From: Falsiroseomonas sp051433195
Lineage (GTDB): Bacteria > Pseudomonadota > Alphaproteobacteria > Acetobacterales > Acetobacteraceae
Length of the DNA: 64,000 bases
Direction: 5' to 3'
Assembly: GCF_051433195.1 (NCBI RefSeq)
Contig: NZ_JBHMFT010000005.1
Coordinates: 62,001 to 126,000 of the forward strand
The notes under the pieces are model-generated. The model did not search any database, was not told the DNA's origin, and worked only from the letters and a program-made list of their open reading frames with translations. This document shows, in pieces, positions 19,132-27,936 of the stretch. How positions within the stretch are numbered: the first letter of the stretch is position 1; each line of letters starts with the position of its first letter. The position numbers were made by a program, and so were the translations under genes.

Positions 19132-20543
19132 CAGTTCAGGGGAGGCAGGTCGGGAAGCTGCGGTATGTCGAAGCCGCCTTCCGGGATCGACATCAGATCC
19201 TGCACCGGCCCGCTCTGGACATGGTCGTAGAGGTAGGATGGCAGCCAGGTTGCAATGCCGGGGAAGATGTACAGCATGGCCATGCCGACCACGACGATGC
19301 CGACGAATGGCAGGCATCCGGCGAAGATCTCGGTCAAACGCACCTGTGGCGGCGCCACGCCCTTCAGGTAGTAGGCGGCCATCGCAACGGGCGGGGTCAT
19401 GAAGGACGTCTGAAGGTTCAAGGCCACCAGCACGCCGAAGAAGATCGGGTCGACGCCGAAGGTGTCCAGCAGCGGCAGGAAGATCGGCACGAAGATCAGC
19501 ACGATCTCGGACCACTCCAACGGCCAGCCGAGCAGGAAGATGATGAACTGCGTCAGGATCAGGAAGGTGACGGTGTTCAGGCTGAGCTGCTCGACGAACA
19601 GGTTCTCGATGATGTGGTGTCCGCCGAGATAGCCGAAGACCGATGTGAAGATGTAGGCGCCAACGAACAGCCAGCAGACCATGGCGGTGGTCCGCGCCGT
19701 CAGGAACACGCTTTCCTTCAGGCGCTGGAAGCTCAGGGCGTTGTAGAGCAACGCCAGCAGGATCGAACCCATCGCCCCCATGGCCGCCGCTTCCGAGGGT
19801 GTCGCCAGCCCGAACAGGATGGCGCCAAGCACCATCCCGATCAGCGCCGCCAGTGGGAAGAAGGAAGTGACTAGCGCCAGCAGTATGGTTGCCACCGGGA
19901 CATTGCGCTCCTCAGGCGGCAGGCGAGGCGCCATGGCGGGTCGAACGGTCGCCACCGCCAGCACGTACAGCATGTACAGCAGCGCCAAGCCCAGGCCGGG
20001 GAAGAAGGCGGCCGCATACAGCCGGGCGACGGAGGTGCCGGAGGTCGCGCCATACAGGATCAGCATGATCGATGGCGGGATAAGGATGCCGAGGCAGCCA
20101 CCCGCACAGGTCACGCCGGCCGCCAGCCGCGCATCGTATCCGGCGCGCAGCATGGCCGGGAAGGCCAGCAGCCCCATCAGCGTCACCACCGCGCCGACGA
20201 TGCCGGTTGCGGTGGCGAACAGCGCACAGGTTGCAAGCGTCGCGATGGCCAGGGAACCCGGCAGGCCACCGGATGCCATCTGCAGCGATCGGAACAGGCG
20301 GTCGAGGATGTTCGCCCGCTCGATGACGTAGCCCATGAAGATGAACAGCGGCACGGAGATCAGGACATCATTCGCCATCACAGCATAGGTGCGCTGCACC
20401 AGCAGGTCGAAGACGCGCATTTCCATGGCGAGGTAGCCAAAGCCGATCCCCATCGCCATCAGGGTGAAGGCAACCGGAAAGCCCAGCAGGATCACGAAGA
20501 TGAAGCTGGTCAGCATCACCATGCCGATGACGGGATCGCTCAT
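19131..20543 (-). CDS. dctM: TRAP transporter large permease DctM
   Basis: Sodium-coupled membrane subunit of a TRAP importer, 470 residues, with about 12 hydrophobic segments. Family landmarks are GFPVAFTLMAMGIGFGYL, the re-entrant-loop region ATCALFATATGIVGAVVTLMG, GCLGILIPPSIMLILYG and LNLQTSFMTPPVAMAAYYLKG. The C-terminus has an extra tail of about 40 polar residues (LPSYLYDHVQSGPVQDLMSIPEGG). The ATG at 20543 overlaps the dctQ stop by 4 bases. Works with DctQ and the periplasmic DctP-type protein encoded upstream. Confidence 0.95.
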   Translation of the reverse strand: MSDPVIGMVMLTSFIFVILLGFPVAFTLMAMGIGFGYLAMEMRVFDLLVQRTYAVMANDVLISVPLFIFMGYVIERANILDRLFRSLQMASGGLPGSLAIATLATCALFATATGIVGAVVTLMGLLAFPAMLRAGYDARLAAGVTCAGGCLGILIPPSIMLILYGATSGTSVARLYAAAFFPGLGLALLYMLYVLAVATVRPAMAPRLPPEERNVPVATILLALVTSFFPLAALIGMVLGAILFGLATPSEAAAMGAMGSILLALLYNALSFQRLKESVFLTARTTAMVCWLFVGAYIFTSVFGYLGGHHIIENLFVEQLSLNTVTFLILTQFIIFLLGWPLEWSEIVLIFVPIFLPLLDTFGVDPIFFGVLVALNLQTSFMTPPVAMAAYYLKGVAPPQVRLTEIFAGCLPFVGIVVVGMAMLYIFPGIATWLPSYLYDHVQSGPVQDLMSIPEGGFDIPQLPDLPPLN

Positions 20544-21136
20544 GCCGGCTGCCCCTTCTGCTCGGCTTCGTATTTCCGCCGAGCTTCCTCGAGCGCCAGG
20601 ACTTCCATTTCCTCCACATCGTTCAGCTTCTGCGGCCAGTCGCCATCGCGCAGGCAGATCCAGCACCGGGCGATCTCGGCCAGGCCCTGCAGCAGGACGG
20701 TCGCCGCGGCGAAGGGAACAATGAACTTGAACGGCCAGACCAGCGGTCCATCCGGGCTGACCGAGGATTGTTCGTTCTGGTTGTAGGACAACAGGAAGAA
20801 GTCCCAGCCATAGATGATCATGCCGATCATCGCCGGCAGGAAGAACAGGATGTAGAGGCTGAGGTCGATCAGCGCCTGCCGGCGCGGCGCCATGAGGCGA
20901 TACGCGAAGTCCGCCCGGACATGCCCGGCGCGGGACAGGGTGTAGGCGCCCGCCATCATGAACAGGGTGCCATACAGCATGTAGGACACGTCGAAGACCC
21001 AGCTGGTCGGGGCCCTGAACAGGTAGCGCGCAAAGACCTCGTAGCAGATGGCCAGGGTCAGGGCGAGGATCAGCCAGGCGAACAGCTTGCCCATGAAGGC
21101 GCTGAACCGGTCGATCGCCAGCAGGATGGGCTGCAT
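20540..21136 (-). CDS. dctQ: TRAP transporter small permease DctQ
   Basis: Four-helix small membrane subunit, 198 residues. It has the conserved LALTLAICYEVFARYLFRAPTSWVFDVSYMLYGTLFMMAGAYTLSRAGHVRADF region across TM1-TM2, read in shorter pieces here, and a cytosolic charged tail. At 198 residues it is at the long end of the family. The ATG at 21136 follows a GGGAAAG ribosome site. A stem-loop separates it from the binding-protein gene, and its stop overlaps dctM. Confidence 0.93.
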   Translation of the reverse strand: MQPILLAIDRFSAFMGKLFAWLILALTLAICYEVFARYLFRAPTSWVFDVSYMLYGTLFMMAGAYTLSRAGHVRADFAYRLMAPRRQALIDLSLYILFFLPAMIGMIIYGWDFFLLSYNQNEQSSVSPDGPLVWPFKFIVPFAAATVLLQGLAEIARCWICLRDGDWPQKLNDVEEMEVLALEEARRKYEAEQKGQPA

Positions 21137-21165
21137 CTCGAGTCTTTCCCGAACCTGGTCCGCTC

Positions 21166-21198
21166 AACAAAGACCCGCCCGGTTCTGCCGGGCGGGTC
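21166..21198 (-). terminator. Intergenic stem-loop between TRAP binding-protein and permease genes
   Basis: A perfect 11-bp stem, GACCCGCCCGG (21172-21182) with CCGGGCGGGTC (21188-21198), with a 5-base loop. On the minus strand it is followed by TTTGTT (21171-21166). It sits just past the stop of the substrate-binding protein gene, so it could be a partial terminator or an mRNA 3'-end protector that raises binding-protein over permease levels. Confidence 0.7.
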
Positions 21199-21220
21199 CA
21201 TCAGCCTCGATCCGCGATGT

Positions 21221-22345
21221 TCAGTTCTGGCGTGCGAAGAAGTGCGTGTAGGACACTGCCGCCGGCGCCTGGTAGCGCAGGTAGAAGTTGCCGACGCGAC
21301 GGCACCAGGTGCGCTGGCTGTCCGTCACCTTCTTGAAGAACGGGTCCGTCTCCAGGTTGGTGATGACCTGGTCCCAGGCGCGCAGCTGCGCTTCCAGGAT
21401 CGGACGCGGGGTCGGGCGCACCTGCACGCCCTGCGTCTGCGTCATCTCGATCAGGTCCTTCGAGTACCGGTCCTGCTGCTTCCAGGACATGTCGGAGGAC
21501 GCCGCTTCCGAAGCATGCCGGATGATGGCGCGGATTTCCTCCGGCAGCCCTTCGAACCTGGTCCGGTTGAACAGGATCTCGAAGGTCTCGGTGTTCTGAT
21601 GGAAGCTCTGGATCATGTAGTTCTTGGCCACGTCCGGGAAGCCGAGGACGCGGTCGGAGGACGGGTTGTTGAACTCCGCGCCGTCGATCACGCCACGCTC
21701 CAGGGCCGGCACGATCTCGCCCCCCGGCAGCGCGGTCACCGCGGCACCCATGGCGTTGAACAGGTCGGTCGCCAGACCCACGGTGCGGTAGCGCAGGCCG
21801 CGCAGCTGGGCGACGTCGGTGATCGGGTTCTTGAACCAGCCGAGCGGCTGCGTCGGCATCGGCCCGGACTGGAAGCCCACGACGTTCACCCGCAGGATGT
21901 CGCGGACCAACTCGTTGTACAGCGCCTCGCCACCGCCGTAGTGGAACCAGCCAAGATATTCATGGGCATTGCCGAACCAGGCGGGCGGGGTGCCGAACAG
22001 GCTGAAGGCCTTGTTCTTGCCGAACCAGTAGGCGGACACGCCATGGCCGCCGTCCAGCGTTCCGGCCGAAACCGCATCCAGCAGCTGGAAGGCGCCGACC
22101 ACGGCGCCGGCCGGAAGCAGCTCCAGCCTCAGGCGTCCGCCCGCCATCGCATTGACGCGCGTGACGAAATCGTTGGCGAATTCGTGGAAGATGTCGCGCT
22201 GCGGCCAGGTCGACTGGAACCGCAGGTTCACGGTCTGCGCCCGGCTTACGCCCGGCGTTGCCAGCACCGCCGTGCCCGTCGCACCGACCGCGGCAGCCTT
22301 CAACAGGCCGCGCCGGCCTGCCCCAGGAATCTTGGTTTCGCTCAT
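21221..22345 (-). CDS. dctP: TRAP transporter substrate-binding protein, 2-oxoacid (TakP)-like
   Basis: Periplasmic receptor, 374 residues. The N-terminus GRRGLLKAAAVGATGTAVLATPGVSRAQT is a probable twin-arginine signal peptide. The mature protein matches the TakP type: LRFQSTWP.RDIFHEFA, LPAGAVVGAFQLLDAVSAGTLDGGHG, GPMPTQPLGWF, LRGLRYRTVG with the carboxylate-binding Arg, and EFNNPSSDRVLGFPDV with the metal-linked Glu. TakP binds 2-oxoacids together with Na+; a similar ligand is likely here. First gene of the TRAP operon; a weak promoter candidate lies upstream. Confidence 0.93.
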   Translation of the reverse strand: MSETKIPGAGRRGLLKAAAVGATGTAVLATPGVSRAQTVNLRFQSTWPQRDIFHEFANDFVTRVNAMAGGRLRLELLPAGAVVGAFQLLDAVSAGTLDGGHGVSAYWFGKNKAFSLFGTPPAWFGNAHEYLGWFHYGGGEALYNELVRDILRVNVVGFQSGPMPTQPLGWFKNPITDVAQLRGLRYRTVGLATDLFNAMGAAVTALPGGEIVPALERGVIDGAEFNNPSSDRVLGFPDVAKNYMIQSFHQNTETFEILFNRTRFEGLPEEIRAIIRHASEAASSDMSWKQQDRYSKDLIEMTQTQGVQVRPTPRPILEAQLRAWDQVITNLETDPFFKKVTDSQRTWCRRVGNFYLRYQAPAAVSYTHFFARQN

Positions 22346-22407
22346 CGTTCCCTCCAGACGCGCCGAGTGTCCGCTTTGCGGATCATTCGGCGAATTGCTC
22401 CACCGCT

Positions 22408-22436
22408 TCATTAGGCACGCTCGCGGGTATACGCAA
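22408..22436 (-). promoter_or_regulatory. Candidate sigma-70-type promoter for the TRAP operon
   Basis: On the minus strand TTGCGT (22436-22431) and TAATGA (22413-22408) are separated by exactly 17 bases, upstream of the binding-protein start at 22345. Each box matches the consensus only in part, so this is a proposal from spacing and AT content, not a firm call. Confidence 0.35.
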
Positions 22437-22452
22437 TGCCCCGGTGGTGAAG

Positions 22453-23265
22453 CTACTTGCTGACAAAGGCCTTCTCGACCACGAAGGTGCCGGGACGGTT
22501 GTTGGCGCCCTCGGTGAAACCCCGCGCCTCCAGCAGTGCCCGCATATCCGCGTTCATCGCCTCGCTGCCGCACAGCATGGCGCGGTCCGATGCCGGGGAG
22601 ATCGGCGGCAGGCCGAGATCAGTGCAAATCCGCCCCGATTCGAGCAGCGTCGTCACCCGCCCCTGGTTGGGAAAACGCTCGCGGGTCACGCTTGGGTAGT
22701 AAAGCAGCTTTTCGCGCACCACGTCACCAAGCAGTTCATGTTCGGGCAGTGCCTTGGCGATCAGGTCCCGATAGGCCAGTTCGGCAACCTGGCGCACGGT
22801 GTGCGCCACCACCACTCGCTCGTAGCGGTCATAGGTTTCCGGATCGCGGATCAGGCTGAGGAACGGCGCAAGGCCCGTGCCGGTTGCGAACAGCCATAGC
22901 GTACCGCCAGGTGCCAGATTCTCGATCAGCAGCGTCCCTGTCGCCTTGCGGCCAATCAACACGCCGTCTCCAGGCACCACATGCTGCAGGCGGGAGGTCA
23001 GCGGCCCGTCCTGCACCTTGATGGACAGGAACTCGAGGTGCTCCTCCCAGGGCGGGCTCACCAGGGAGTAGGCACGGACCAGCGGCTTGTCGTCGACCAT
23101 CAGCCCGATCATCACGAAGTGGCCCGCCGTGAAGCGGAACTGCGGGCTTCGGGTGCAGGTGAAGGAAAACAGGCGGTCCGTCCAATGATGGACGGACAAG
23201 ACCCGCTCCAGGAAAAACCCGGGCGGGGCGGCGGCGAGGGCCGGCGGGGCGCTGGGGGAGGACAT
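22453..23265 (-). CDS. fpr: Ferredoxin--NADP+ reductase
   Basis: FAD flavoprotein moving electrons between NADP(H) and ferredoxin or flavodoxin, 270 residues. The FAD domain has FRFTAGHFVMIGL, RAYSLVSPPWEEHLEF and SIKVQDGPLTSRLQ. The NADP domain has ATGTGLAPFLSLIRDPETY and CGSEAMNADMRALLEARGFTEG, ending VEKAFVSK as in the bacterial subclass. The ATG at 23265 gives MSSPSAPP; longer upstream starts add only low-complexity sequence. It is divergent from a GNAT gene, with which any longer start would overlap. Confidence 0.94.
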   Translation of the reverse strand: MSSPSAPPALAAAPPGFFLERVLSVHHWTDRLFSFTCTRSPQFRFTAGHFVMIGLMVDDKPLVRAYSLVSPPWEEHLEFLSIKVQDGPLTSRLQHVVPGDGVLIGRKATGTLLIENLAPGGTLWLFATGTGLAPFLSLIRDPETYDRYERVVVAHTVRQVAELAYRDLIAKALPEHELLGDVVREKLLYYPSVTRERFPNQGRVTTLLESGRICTDLGLPPISPASDRAMLCGSEAMNADMRALLEARGFTEGANNRPGTFVVEKAFVSK

Positions 23266-23380
23266 GCGCCCCCTATGCGTCATCCCCGCCCCTGCCGCAA
23301 TCCGAATGAGATCCCCACCCTCGCCCGCCGCGGGAAGCTGCGCCATGCTGGTATTGCGCCACCTGAAGGTCTTGCCATCC

Positions 23381-24076
23381 ATGAGCCAGCCCCCGCTCGG
23401 CCCGATCGTAGATCCCACGCCGCGTCCGCTGCCGGCCCGCACGCCGCATCGCGGGCAGGCGGTGACGCTTGAGCCGCTCGCGGTGCGTCATGCGGCGGAG
23501 CTTTGGGATGCCGCGCAGGCCGATCGGGATGCGGCGGGCTGGGCCTATCTCGGCTACGGCCCCTTCGCCGATGCGGAGGCGATGCGGCGCCATGTCGCCA
23601 GCTTCGCGTCGCAGCACGACCCGATGGCCTGGGCGGTCCGCCCACACTCCAGCGGCCTCGTGTCCGGGTGGCTGACACTGATGGAGATCCAGCCAAGCAA
23701 CGCCGCGATCGAACTCGGCCACATCTGGTTCTCCCCTCGCCTCCAGCGCACGCGCGCCGCGACCGAGGCGATGTTCCTGCTGATGCGCCATGCCATGGAC
23801 GACCTCGGCTATCGCCGCCTGGTCTGGAAGTGCAATGCCTTGAACCAACCCTCCCGCCGCGCCGCAGCCCGCCTCGGCTTCACCTTCGAGGGCGAGTTGC
23901 GGGCGCACATGGTGGTCAAGGGTCGCCGGCGCGACACCGCCTTCTACGCGATCCTGGAGGATGAATGGCCAGCGCGGCGGGAGCGGATTGCCGAGTGGTT
24001 GGATGATGCGAACTGGGACCACGGGCAGCGGCCGCGAAAGTCCCTGTCCCGGAGCGATGCGGCGCCTGCTCCCTAG
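23381..24076 (+). CDS. GNAT family N-acetyltransferase, RimJ/RimL-like
   Basis: 231 residues. A RimL-type acetyltransferase fold with GQAVTLEPLAVRHAAELWDA near the start, IELGHIWFSPRLQRTRAATEAMFLLMRHAMDDLGYRRLVWKCNALNQPSRRAAARLGFTFEG as the acetyl-CoA core (given here as family pattern in parts), then GRRRDTAFYAILEDEW. Related proteins acetylate N-termini, or small molecules. The ATG at 23381 is chosen because the conserved part begins soon after; ATG at 23345 is possible. The C-terminal 25 residues are polar and unconserved-looking. Confidence 0.85.
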   Translation: MSQPPLGPIVDPTPRPLPARTPHRGQAVTLEPLAVRHAAELWDAAQADRDAAGWAYLGYGPFADAEAMRRHVASFASQHDPMAWAVRPHSSGLVSGWLTLMEIQPSNAAIELGHIWFSPRLQRTRAATEAMFLLMRHAMDDLGYRRLVWKCNALNQPSRRAAARLGFTFEGELRAHMVVKGRRRDTAFYAILEDEWPARRERIAEWLDDANWDHGQRPRKSLSRSDAAPAP

Positions 24077-24083
24077 GTCGTTC

Positions 24084-24099
24084 TGGCACAAAACCTGCT
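24084..24099 (+). promoter_or_regulatory. Probable sigma-54 promoter of the amidase gene
   Basis: TGGCAC (24084-24089), five bases, then CTGCT (24095-24099). This gives the GG-N10-GC spacing of -24/-12 promoters (GG at 24085-24086, GC at 24097-24098). Predicted transcription would begin about 10-12 bases on, leaving a leader of about 35-40 bases before the amidase ATG at 24148. It also lies in an inverted repeat (TCTGGCAC 24082-24089, GTGCCAGA 24101-24108). Confidence 0.55.
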
Positions 24100-24147
24100 G
24101 GTGCCAGACGAGACGGCCTTTCCGGAACGCTGACGGAGTCCTGTACC

Positions 24148-25344
24148 ATGCCACGTGATCTCGACGACCAGGTCGGCGCCTTCATCCCGGGCCCCCGATC
24201 GGAACTGGCCGGAGCGACTGGGGGGGGCCTCACCGGCCTTGATTTCGCCGTCAAGGACCTGTTCGACCTGGCCGGCGTCACCACCGGCTACGGCAATCCG
24301 GACTGGCTGCGAACCCACCCGCCCGCCGCCGCCACCGCGCCCGTCATCCTCTCGCTTCTCCAGGCCGGCGCGCATCTTCGCGGCAAGACGAAGACCGTCG
24401 AGCTTGCCTATGGCCTGACCGGCGAGAACGTCTGGTACGGCACGCCGGTCAATCCCGCCGCGCCGGACCGGTTCCCCGGAGGATCCTCCTGCGGCTCCGC
24501 CGCTGCGGTCGCAGCCGGCTTGGTGGATTTTGCCCTCGGCAGCGATACCGGCGGCTCGGTCCGCATCCCCGCCAGCTACTGTGGCATTTTCGGCATCCGC
24601 CCCTCCTGGGGCGCCGTGAACCTGGCGGGCGCCTGCCCGCTGGGTCCGAGCTTCGACACCGCGGGATGGTTCGCCTCCCGCGCCTCCGTGCTGCGTCGGG
24701 TCGGGGAAGTCCTGCTGCCAGGCGGTGGCGAAGGGCCCCTCGGCCCGCTGGTCAAGGTGCAGGAGGCCTGGGTCAACGCCGTGCCGCAGACGGCCGCGGC
24801 GTTGGCCGAGGCGCTCGCCAAGGCGGAACGGGTGCTGGGGCCGGCCCTGTCCATGCAGGTCGCGCCCGAAGGACTTGAACAGGTCTTCCACCACTTCCGC
24901 GCAGCGCAGGCAGAGGAAGCCTGGGCCAGCCTTGGCTCCTGGGTGGAGGCAACCAGCCCCGCCTTCGGGCCCGGCGTGGCCGAGCGCTTCGCGGCCGCCA
25001 AGGCGACGGACCCTGGCCAGGCCGCCACCGCGCGAGGATTCCGTACCATGTTCCAGCACAGGCTACGGGCCATGCTGGCCGGCGGCGCCGTGCTCATCTT
25101 CCCCACCTCTCCGGTTCCGGCACCGCTCCTCGATGCGGGCGCCGAGACTCAGCAGGCGGTGCGGGAGCGAACAATGGGGGTAACTGCGATCGCCGGCCTC
25201 GCCGGACTCTGCGAGGTCACTCTGCCGGCGGCCAGGGTGGACGGCGCGCCGGTCGGCCTCTCACTGGTGGCGGCACCTGGCCGCGACCGGGCGCTGCTCG
25301 CGCTGGCCGAGAGGGTGGCGGGCGAATTACAACTCGCGATCTGA
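24148..25344 (+). CDS. Amidase signature family protein
   Basis: 398-residue amide hydrolase with the Ser-cisSer-Lys triad. The Lys is in GLDFAVKDLFDLAG, the cis-Ser region is PGGSSCGSAAAV and the nucleophile Ser is in LGSDTGGSVRIPA. It is shorter than GatA (about 480), lacks GatA-specific context, and ends with GLPAARVDGAPVGLSLVA-like family features (CEVTLPAARVDGAPVGLSLV), so a stand-alone amidase for small amides is more likely. A sigma-54-type promoter lies just upstream, which would suit nitrogen scavenging. Confidence 0.9.
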   Translation: MPRDLDDQVGAFIPGPRSELAGATGGGLTGLDFAVKDLFDLAGVTTGYGNPDWLRTHPPAAATAPVILSLLQAGAHLRGKTKTVELAYGLTGENVWYGTPVNPAAPDRFPGGSSCGSAAAVAAGLVDFALGSDTGGSVRIPASYCGIFGIRPSWGAVNLAGACPLGPSFDTAGWFASRASVLRRVGEVLLPGGGEGPLGPLVKVQEAWVNAVPQTAAALAEALAKAERVLGPALSMQVAPEGLEQVFHHFRAAQAEEAWASLGSWVEATSPAFGPGVAERFAAAKATDPGQAATARGFRTMFQHRLRAMLAGGAVLIFPTSPVPAPLLDAGAETQQAVRERTMGVTAIAGLAGLCEVTLPAARVDGAPVGLSLVAAPGRDRALLALAERVAGELQLAI

Positions 25345-25417
25345 GGCCACCCGGCTTGCCCGTTTCCTCACAGCAGCCTAACGCTCCGCCTTCGCCGCTG
25401 CCGGGATCGGGTGCCAG

Positions 25418-25936
25418 ATGTTGATCCGTGACGCGACCGCCGATGATCTTGCCGCCATCACGGCCATCTACGCCCATCATGTGCGGGTCGGGACCGGCAC
25501 CTTCGAGGAAACGCCACCAGAACACGCCGAAATGGCCGCACGCATCGCCCGCGTCCAGGATGCGGGCTGGTCCTGGCTGGTGGCGGAGGCCGAGGGAGTC
25601 GTCCTCGGCTACGCCTATTTCAACCAGTTCCGCGATCGCTCCGCCTACCGGTACTGCGCGGAAAACGCGATCTATGTCCGCGACGACGTGCGCGGACAGG
25701 GCGTGGGGAAGGCGCTGGTCGAGGTGCTCCTGGAGCGCGCAACGGCCTGCGAGTTCCGCCAGATGCTGGCGGTCATCGGGGATTCCGAAAATGTCGGCTC
25801 CATCGGCCTGCATGTCTCGCTCGGCTTCCGGCAGGCCGGCGTGCTGAAGGCGGCAGGCCTGAAGTTCGGCCGCTGGGTGGATGTGGTGTTCATGCAGCGT
25901 GCGCTCGGCGACGGTGACCGCACGGCGCCGCCCTGA
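25418..25936 (+). CDS. GNAT acetyltransferase, phosphinothricin/amino acid acetyltransferase type
   Basis: 172 residues of the Pat/YncA group, which acetylates the amino group of phosphinothricin, methionine sulfone or similar amino acids. Landmarks are IRDATADDLAAITAIYAHHVRVGTGTFEE, acetyl-CoA loop VRDDVRGQGVGKALVEVLLERA, and AVIGDSENVGSIGLHVSLGFRQAG followed by GRWVDVVFMQR. The ATG at 25418 has no strong ribosome site but fits the family start MLIRDA. It lies 73 bases after the amidase on the same strand. Confidence 0.9.
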   Translation: MLIRDATADDLAAITAIYAHHVRVGTGTFEETPPEHAEMAARIARVQDAGWSWLVAEAEGVVLGYAYFNQFRDRSAYRYCAENAIYVRDDVRGQGVGKALVEVLLERATACEFRQMLAVIGDSENVGSIGLHVSLGFRQAGVLKAAGLKFGRWVDVVFMQRALGDGDRTAPP

Positions 25937-25945
25937 CGCTGGCGC

Positions 25946-26329
25946 CTAGTCCAGGACCAGCCCAAGACCCAGCGAGACGGCCCACAGCACCAGTGCCGCA
26001 ATCCCAACCGCGTCGGCGTGCCATACCAGGCGGGCGCGCAGCGTTGCAGACATCATTTTCTGGGCCTCGGGGGCCGATAGACTCTGCGCCAGGGCGGCAG
26101 CGTGCTCGAGCATCAGCGACCACAGCTCGCTGCGCCGCATGTTGCGCCGCGGCGCCCGCCAGGCCGCGAGCAGCAGGATCAGGCAGACCAGGCCGAGCAG
26201 GTTCCCGCCCGTCCGCAACGACAGCACCGGGTCGTAGGACAGCGCAAGCATCAGGGTTGCAACGCCCAACCCTGCAAAGCTGAGTGCGCGGCGGATGGAG
26301 TGATCCGCCAGGGTCTGCATCATCTCCAT
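25946..26329 (-). CDS. Small membrane protein of unknown function
   Basis: 127 residues with three hydrophobic stretches: ALSFAGLGVATLMLALSY (about 15-32), GGNLLGLVCLILLLAAW (about 41-57) and IAALVLWAVSLGLGLVLD at the C-terminus. The central part (NMRRSELWSLMLEHAAALAQSLSAPEAQKMMSATLRARL) is amphipathic and probably cytosolic. The ATG at 26329 gives MEMMQTLADHSIRR. I do not recognise the family. It is downstream of the response regulator gene on the same strand, about 100 bases away, so a shared transcript is possible. Confidence 0.7.
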   Translation of the reverse strand: MEMMQTLADHSIRRALSFAGLGVATLMLALSYDPVLSLRTGGNLLGLVCLILLLAAWRAPRRNMRRSELWSLMLEHAAALAQSLSAPEAQKMMSATLRARLVWHADAVGIAALVLWAVSLGLGLVLD

Positions 26330-26433
26330 CCAGGGCTCCTGTCGTCGCGTGTCGCGGTGTTCAAGGCGTGCCGTGGTGGCGGGCTTCCCGGGGGACGCCG
26401 CCGGCCCGCCATTGTGGCGGAAGATGGCCGGGC

Positions 26434-27930
26434 TCAGGAAGTTTCCTCGGCCCGCCAAGCCTGGAGCTTGCGGTAAATGGTCGAGGGGTTGATTCCGAGC
26501 AACGATGCGGCACGTGGAACGTCCTGGGCCGTCTGATCCAGTGCAGCAAGGATGTGGCGGCGCTCGACCTCGGCCAGTGGCTGAAACGTCTCCGCCGGAG
26601 GCGCGATGGCGGCCACCGGCTCGGGTGCAGGGTTCACGGAAGCCGCCGCCGAGCTCATCACATCGGGCTCGGATGGAAGGTCGGGCCGGGCTGGGTCAGG
26701 GGAAGCCCGCGGTGGCACCAAATGCGCGGCGGCGGCCACCCGTTCGCCGAGACCGCGCAGCAGCGTGGGCGGCAGCATGGCCTGCTGCACCTGCTCTCCA
26801 TCATGCAGGACCACCACGTTGCGCAGCACGTTCTGCAACTGCCGGACATTTCCCGGCCAAGCATAGCCTGCCAGTGCCTGCTCGGCGTCCCGGGCGAAGG
26901 ACCGCAGGCGCTTGCCTTCCTCGCGCGCGAAGGCAGCCAGGAAGTGTCGCGCCAGCAGCAGCACGTCCTCACCCCGTTCGCGCAGTGGCGGCATCTCAAG
27001 CGGCACGACATACAGCCTGTAGTAAAGATCCTCCCGGAACCGTCCGGCCTCAACTTCGGCCCAGGGGTCGCGGTTTGTCGCGGACACGATGCGCACATCC
27101 ACCTTCTCGGGCCGCGAAGCGCCGACCGGCTGCAGCATCCCCGTCTGCACAAAGCGCAGCAGCTTCACCTGCATCTCAAGCGGCAATTCGCCGATCTCGT
27201 CCAGGAAAAGGGTCCCGCCATCGGCCAGCCTGGCGGCGCCCATCCGGTTTTCGGTCGCGCCGGTGAAGGCGCCCTTCACATGCCCGAACAGCTCGGATTC
27301 CAGGAGGTCGCGCGGGATCGCGCCGCAATTCAGTGCCAGGAACGGCCCTGCGCGGCGCGGGCTGGCCCGGTGCACCGCCTCGGCAGCCAGTTCCTTGCCG
27401 GTGCCGCTTTCGCCGGTGATAAACACGTTGGCCTTGCTGGCGGCGACGCTCTCGATGGTCCGGTAGACGGCCTGCATCGCTGGAGAGCCGCCCAGGAAGC
27501 CGAAGAAGCGGTCCCGTTTCAACTGCGCCTTCACCTCGCGCAGTTCCGTCGCCAGCGCGCGCTTTTCCAAGGCGTTCTGCAGGGTCACCGTCAGCCGGGT
27601 CTTGGCGAAGGGCTTGATGATGAAGTCGACGGCGCCTTCCCGCATCGCCTCCACCGCATGGTTCACGCTGCCATGCGCCGTGACGACGACCACCGCCGCT
27701 TCCAGCCCCTCGGCCCGCAGCCGGCGCATCACCTCGAAGCCGGAAAAATCCGGCAGCTCAAGGTCCATGAGGATGACGTCCGGCCGCCAGTCCCGCGCAT
27801 GTTCCAGGGCTGCCGTTCCTGTCTCGGCAATCCGCAGGTCGTATCCCAGGTCGCGCAACAGGCTGCGCGCCACCTCGGCCTGCGTCGGCGTGTCCTCGAC
27901 GATCAGGATCCTCGCGACCGCCGTGACCAT
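26434..27930 (-). CDS. Sigma-54-dependent response regulator, NtrC/LuxO type
   Basis: 498 residues. Receiver domain (1-125) with acidic pair in ILIVEDTPTQ, phospho-acceptor Asp about residue 56 in VILMDLELP, and FIIKPFAK. The AAA+ domain (about 145-380) has GESGTGKE, the GAFTGA loop that contacts sigma-54, GGTLFLDEIGELP and the arginine-finger region. The C-terminus carries a Fis-type helix-turn-helix (HILAALDQTAQDVPRAASLLGINPSTIYRKLQAW in part). All switch residues look intact. The gene directly upstream encodes an Hpt protein 6 bases away, the arrangement of a LuxU-LuxO relay. Target genes unknown. Confidence 0.94.
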   Translation of the reverse strand: MVTAVARILIVEDTPTQAEVARSLLRDLGYDLRIAETGTAALEHARDWRPDVILMDLELPDFSGFEVMRRLRAEGLEAAVVVVTAHGSVNHAVEAMREGAVDFIIKPFAKTRLTVTLQNALEKRALATELREVKAQLKRDRFFGFLGGSPAMQAVYRTIESVAASKANVFITGESGTGKELAAEAVHRASPRRAGPFLALNCGAIPRDLLESELFGHVKGAFTGATENRMGAARLADGGTLFLDEIGELPLEMQVKLLRFVQTGMLQPVGASRPEKVDVRIVSATNRDPWAEVEAGRFREDLYYRLYVVPLEMPPLRERGEDVLLLARHFLAAFAREEGKRLRSFARDAEQALAGYAWPGNVRQLQNVLRNVVVLHDGEQVQQAMLPPTLLRGLGERVAAAAHLVPPRASPDPARPDLPSEPDVMSSAAASVNPAPEPVAAIAPPAETFQPLAEVERRHILAALDQTAQDVPRAASLLGINPSTIYRKLQAWRAEETS

Positions 27931-27936
27931 GGGTGC

